Origin: Gnetum montanum
Lineage: Eukaryota; Streptophyta; Gnetopsida; Gnetales; Gnetaceae
Reading direction: 5' to 3'
NCBI GenBank assembly: GCA_015680685.1
Contig: MNCI01006016.1
Span: forward strand, 915,157-975,592
DNA: 60,436 bases
Below, in pieces: positions 56,637-60,436 of this stretch. Each line of letters begins with the position of its first letter. Positions within the stretch are counted from its first letter, which is position 1. Made by a program: the position numbers and the translations under genes. The notes below the pieces were generated by a model. It was not told the DNA's origin and did not search any database. It was given only the letters and a program-made list of their open reading frames with translations.

Positions 56637-56808
56637 TATTGAGGTGAGAGAGGGGGCGTTGGAACTGAAAACATAGGTACACCCTAATATTTATAGAAGT
56701 TTTTAATTCAGTACTACTTAGTAGAATCAAACCTGTGATTTGTAGGGTTACCCGGCTAAGACCTGTACCACTAGGCTTACACTTCATCATTGTATTGAGG
56801 TGAGAGAG
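56637..56808 (-). mobile_element. tRNA-derived SINE (minus) with 16-base target duplication
   Basis: Body 56653-56792. On the minus strand it begins ATGATGAAGTGTAAGCCTAG with an A-box-like TAAGCCTAGTGGTACAG, then a B-box-like GGTTTGATTCT, then TTAGGGTGTACCTATG. Perfect 16-base direct repeats TATTGAGGTGAGAGAG flank it at 56637-56652 and 56793-56808. The long duplication shows LINE-driven insertion. Confidence 0.8.
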
Positions 56809-56939
56809 ACTTAGTAAAGTAAAGCAAAAGGAGTCTCCGCAAGGAAATACCAAGTCATACATTCCTATTAGTGATCATGAGGAAAACTTTTTTTGACTAG
56901 GAATGATCTGAACATAGAAAATACTAATGTCTCTTAGTC

Positions 56940-57600
56940 TATAAAGACTATGAAGAATTCTAAAGCTTTTGATTTTGTTTTACCTAATGATTTATATGAA
57001 TCCTTGTCAAAAGATGTTACTTCACGATACATATTTCTGCATATTATTGTATTTGTTTGCCCAAATAAGGATTTTACACCAATGATCCAAACAATTCTTG
57101 AACACTATAGAATTAATGTTTTGCATGCTTACTATTTTTCTGAATCTTTTTTGCTTGTTGAATTGGCAAATTGTGAAATGGTTGAAAAATCATTAGATCT
57201 TAAAGTTTTTATAGATTAACATAATACTTTTATTACTTGGGAATGGAAAACAAATTTTGATCCATATTCTTCTATTTATTCTAAACTTTCTTGTTAGATT
57301 AAATTTGAATATCTTCCTCTTATTTTTCAAAGTCTTGAAAGTGAAATTGTTAGCAGCATTCGCAGAGTCTTGAAGACTAAGTTAAAAACATTACTAGATG
57401 ATGTGCAAAGCACATGTTATTTTATAGAGATTGATTTATAATAGAAAAAGACGGAATTAAAACTCAAGGTCAGTCAGTGTTTTTTTTTCCAAAAAGTTAC
57501 ATATTATAATTTACGAGGATATTACAACTATTGTTGTCATGAAGGCCATGTTATTAGAATCTATCCTATTCTCCATAAAATAGTTGTTCATAAGTGATGA
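56940..57600 (+). pseudogene. LINE-associated DUF4283 plus zinc-knuckle remnant
   Basis: The open stretch 56950-57216 followed by stop-interrupted text reads as a DUF4283-like fold: FLLVELANCEMVEKSL, then an EWKTNFDPY segment where the family has W-x-P-x-F-x-P, then IKFEYLPLIF. Further on, in a shifted frame, CHEGHVIRIY matches a zinc knuckle C-x2-C-x4-H-x4-C with the last Cys changed to Tyr. Such proteins accompany plant LINEs and bind nucleic acid. It is cut by LTR H at about 57611. Confidence 0.4.
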
Positions 57601-57610
57601 AGTCAATTTT

Positions 57611-58450
57611 TGATAAACAATGATATTGTATCAACGATATCATGGATACGATATCATAGCACATGCTACATCATCATTGATACGATATCTCAGGATGTGT
57701 GCAATCCTATAAATGTGATACTTGGGCACACAAATCCGAATAAGTTTCATTCCATTCTTAGGTAGATTCTTGCAGTTTTGTTTCATAGTTTTAGCGATAG
57801 TGTTGAGCAATTGTATGGAATCTTTATTCAAGTGAAATGTATTTGGACATAGTTTGTGTTTATAAGTAAAGATTGAGATTATTTTTCATCATTGTAGCAT
57901 CCACTTAGTTTTATTGTTTTACTTAGCATAGTTTTTACTATTTTCTTAGTTTAATCATTTACATTTTCAAATACTTAACTTTCTTGTCCATTAGTAAAGC
58001 AGAATGAGTATGACTAATTTCGAGCATTTAAGTGTAATCATTTAGTAATCCCAATAGTGTTATAGCTTGGTTCACTGAGTAGCATAATGCTTAGTAACCC
58101 AGTAATAGTTACATGAATCCAAGGCGTGTATGGTAAGCCAAGACCAGATGCTCATCGCTCTAGGCTAGAGTAGATTTACATTACTATCATTACTTATCTA
58201 TTCTCAACTTTCATTATGTTCACAACTAGGAGTATTAAAAGCCAAACAACATCAGTTATCATATGTCTCACTTTGGACTAAACCATACGTGACAAAGCTA
58301 CCACTAGTCCAAGTGGAAAGATAACGTCCTGCAATCAATGCTTAACAATCTAGATGCCACAACTAGTCCCATCCACATAATTCGACCAGATTGTGCATGA
58401 ACGCTTGTGATTCATATGGTTGGACATAGGGATTACTCCACCGCTCATCA
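57611..58450 (+). repeat. 5' LTR of element H
   Basis: 840 bases, TGATAAACAATG to CCGCTCATCA, followed by a decayed PBS. U3 holds about four gatatc/gatattg motifs (57621-57690). TATAAAT is at 57708-57714. Confidence 0.75.
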
Positions 58451-58451
58451 T

Positions 58452-58469
58452 TGCCACGATTACTGGGGA
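58452..58469 (+). promoter_or_regulatory. Decayed primer-binding site of element H
   Basis: TGCCACGATTACTGGGGA, which aligns with the PBS of B at 33603-33620 with several mismatches. Confidence 0.55.
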
Positions 58470-58582
58470 TGATGCTAGTTATCTAGACCAACTATATTAT
58501 ACACGATCATTATAAACGTATTAACGATCTATCTTTCAAAAAACATTAATATTTTAAGTCACACACATTATCAAACAAAACC

Positions 58583-59408
58583 ATGTCTTCTTCACATATG
58601 GCCAATAATGCATCATATCATGAATACACTAGTAGGAGAAATGATAGGATTTATACTTAGAAAAACTAAAGTAAACAACCACAAGCAGGGGCTTCCTATG
58701 CTCATTTAGATCCTTATTGCACTCAAAGATTACATTTAACTAATGTAGACAATCCTAGAGGAGATGAAGTAAGTCCTAGAACAAGGAGGGCCTCGAGGCC
58801 TACAACCTCCAAACCTAGAAGAGATAAATCAAGGGACCACAAGGGGAGATATAGTAGCCATGGTGATTCTCCCAATTTCCCATCTTCCTCTTTCTCTTCC
58901 ATGTCTAGTTTTGATGAAGATAAACATAGGTATAAAAATAGGGGCTAAGATGAAAATAGGAATAGGAATAAACGAGATCATTAAAGTAAGCATAAACGAG
59001 ATCATCATAATTAGATAAATAGAAATAGAAATCATCACCACGACATGTCTAATGATGATGGACCCATGTTGGCTACTAGGAGTACAATGTAGATAATGGA
59101 GGTAATTAGAATACCCCATAAGCATCAAAGGAAAGTTACATCAAAAGGCTTGATATTATTAACATTCCTAAATTTGTGAGAGGCTATAGAGGCTATAACT
59201 TTGATCCACAACATCACTTACAAGCCTTCCATTATGCTAGCAGATTGCAGAACATCGAGAGTGAGTGGAAAAAGCTTAAGCTCTTTCCTAGAACATTAGT
59301 TAATGAGGCTAAAAGTTGGTATAGATCGTTGGAACCAGATACAATCCATCAATGGTCCACAATGCTGAAACTCTTCAATGAGAAATACCACACCTATGTG
59401 AGAGTGTT
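58583..59408 (+). pseudogene. Element H gag, 5' part (broken and interrupted by I)
   Basis: The start aligns with A and B (MSSSHMANN). A basic, Arg/Asn/His-rich middle (58800-59040) has stops. The capsid-like domain at 59176-59408 has FDPQHHLQAFHYAS, NIESEWKKLKLFPR and WSTMLKLFNEKYHTYVRV, closely matching B at 34700-34940. It stops at 59408, where LTR I is inserted. Confidence 0.75.
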
Positions 59409-60299
59409 TGATGAACCATGATTTGTCAGGCTTTGATATCAGACCTGTGATATCAGATTGATGATATCGGGTACATGATATCGTGACCTAAATAATGATA
59501 TCGAATACACGATATCGTGACTTTTGTGTGGGCCTATAAATACACATGTGGGCACATGGGAAAGTCAGTTAGGAATTAGTTCTTAGTCAGTTAGTTTTTT
59601 AGTCATTTGTTAGTTCTTCTCAACCCTTTCTCCCAGTGCATGCTCGTAGTGTGATGATTGTAATTGTACGGCACCGTTATTTGAGTTTGACATACTTGGA
59701 CACGCACATGACAGGAAATAAAGATCGAGATTACTTCATTATTGCAACATTCAATTAGTTTTAGTTGTTTAATTATTATTTATTTCTTTTATAATTAATA
59801 TATTTCACCCTCATTTCCTATCCCTATTATTAATCGTGGAATGAGTACGACTTAATCATGAGCATTTTAGTGTGACTACTTGGTAACCCAGTAGCGAACC
59901 TAGGACATATGCTTGGTAATCCTAGTGGTAGTGGTACATGAGGTTCAAGATGTGTATGGATGATTAAGGAATGGATACTCATTGCACTTAGGCTAGCTTA
60001 GATTCTCTCTTCCCCTTTCCTATTAGCTTAGACTCTCTTCACCCTTTCCCTCTTAGCTTAAACAAGTTACTTTCCATTACGTCTAGGAGTAGCACTAGTA
60101 TAGGAAACACATCATACACCTCACTCTAGACTAAACCATACGTGACAAGCTAATACTAGTCCAAGTGGGAAGACAGTGAACTGCGATCAATGAGTAACTA
60201 TTTAGATTCCACAACTAGTCTGTTTGCAGAGTTCGACTGGATTGTGCGTGAACACTTGTATTCGTATGGTTGAGTGTAGGGGTACCCAACCACTCATCA
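59409..60299 (+). repeat. 5' LTR of element I, inserted in the gag of H
   Basis: 891 bases, TGATGAACCATG to CCACTCATCA. U3 has an array of five to six gatatc motifs (59437-59516). TATAAATA is at 59535-59542. A PBS-like tract follows, so the element body continues beyond the window. It is closely related to solo LTR E. Confidence 0.8.
59535..59542 (+). promoter_or_regulatory. TATA box of LTR I
   Basis: TATAAATA directly after the gatatc array. Confidence 0.6.
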
Positions 60300-60300
60300 T

Positions 60301-60318
60301 TGGCATAGTTGCTAGGAA
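60301..60318 (+). promoter_or_regulatory. Decayed primer-binding site of element I
   Basis: TGGCATAGTTGCTAGGAA, which aligns with TGGCGCCGTTGCTGGGGA. The leader then runs to the window end. Confidence 0.55.
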
Positions 60319-60436
60319 TGGTGCTAGTTATCTAGGTTAGTTATATCATACAAGATCATTGTAACAAAGTATTCACAATATATCTTTTAGAAAAGAAATT
60401 AATTTCAACTAAGTCACACATGATTCACAACAATGT

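Overview
The window is nuclear DNA of a land plant. It is long, AT-rich and almost entirely made of old, nested transposable elements around one intact protein gene. The gene (49162-50595, minus strand) belongs to the plant-specific DUF641 / GRAVITROPIC IN THE LIGHT 1 family. The depth of element decay, the solo LTRs and the multi-kilobase repeats-in-repeats would suit a large, slowly purged genome such as a gymnosperm. That organism call is inference; the sequence only secures 'seed plant or close relative'.

The dominant repeat family is a Ty3/gypsy group with Athila-like polymerase motifs. Its LTRs of about 0.8-1.0 kb usually begin TGATGA and end CTCATCA, and a primer-binding site resembling TGGCGCCGTTGCTGGGGA (complementary to the 3' end of tRNA-Asp) follows the 5' LTR. 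Copies named here: an LTR end at 1-220; C (minus, 5468-18391, about 12.9 kb); solo LTR E (18857-19781); solo LTR F (20201-20984, minus); LTR G (22520-23409); A (26173-43581); B (32589-40303, inside A); H (57611 onward) and I (59409 onward, inside H). Target-site duplications are visible for B (ATTAC), C (CTAGG), E (ACATT) and F (ATAGT).

Left part (1-23.4 kb): an LTR end, a decayed chromovirus-type gag-protease fragment on the minus strand, then an old plus-strand gypsy element D. D is split by C, E and F, and its protease reading resumes across F. C carries gag, protease, RT, RNase H and integrase on the minus strand. It also has about 5 kb between pol and the 3' LTR, including a broken reading frame of about 2.85 kb for a large coiled-coil protein in the position where Athila elements carry their env-like ORF. 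A 204-base piece of C between two single Ns (17466-17669) is inverted relative to the rest of C.

Middle (23.4-46.7 kb): non-LTR remnants and a SINE head, then A, whose integrase is interrupted by B. B has gag and the start of protease, then a 585-N gap, then the 3' untranslated region. A 3' LTR is cut at a single N (43582). A decayed LINE with RT motifs and a terminal tandem repeat follows.

Right part (46.7-60.4 kb): a gene-bearing, more GC-rich island (about 47.8-52.5 kb) with the DUF641 gene, two tRNA-derived SINEs (one with a 16-base duplication), LINE 3' and zinc-knuckle fragments, a tRNA-T-arm-like tandem module, and the nested H/I elements running off the window edge. None of the transposons appears able to encode all its proteins: frames are broken and several catalytic residues are replaced. 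All comparisons were made by eye; no alignment or database search was run.
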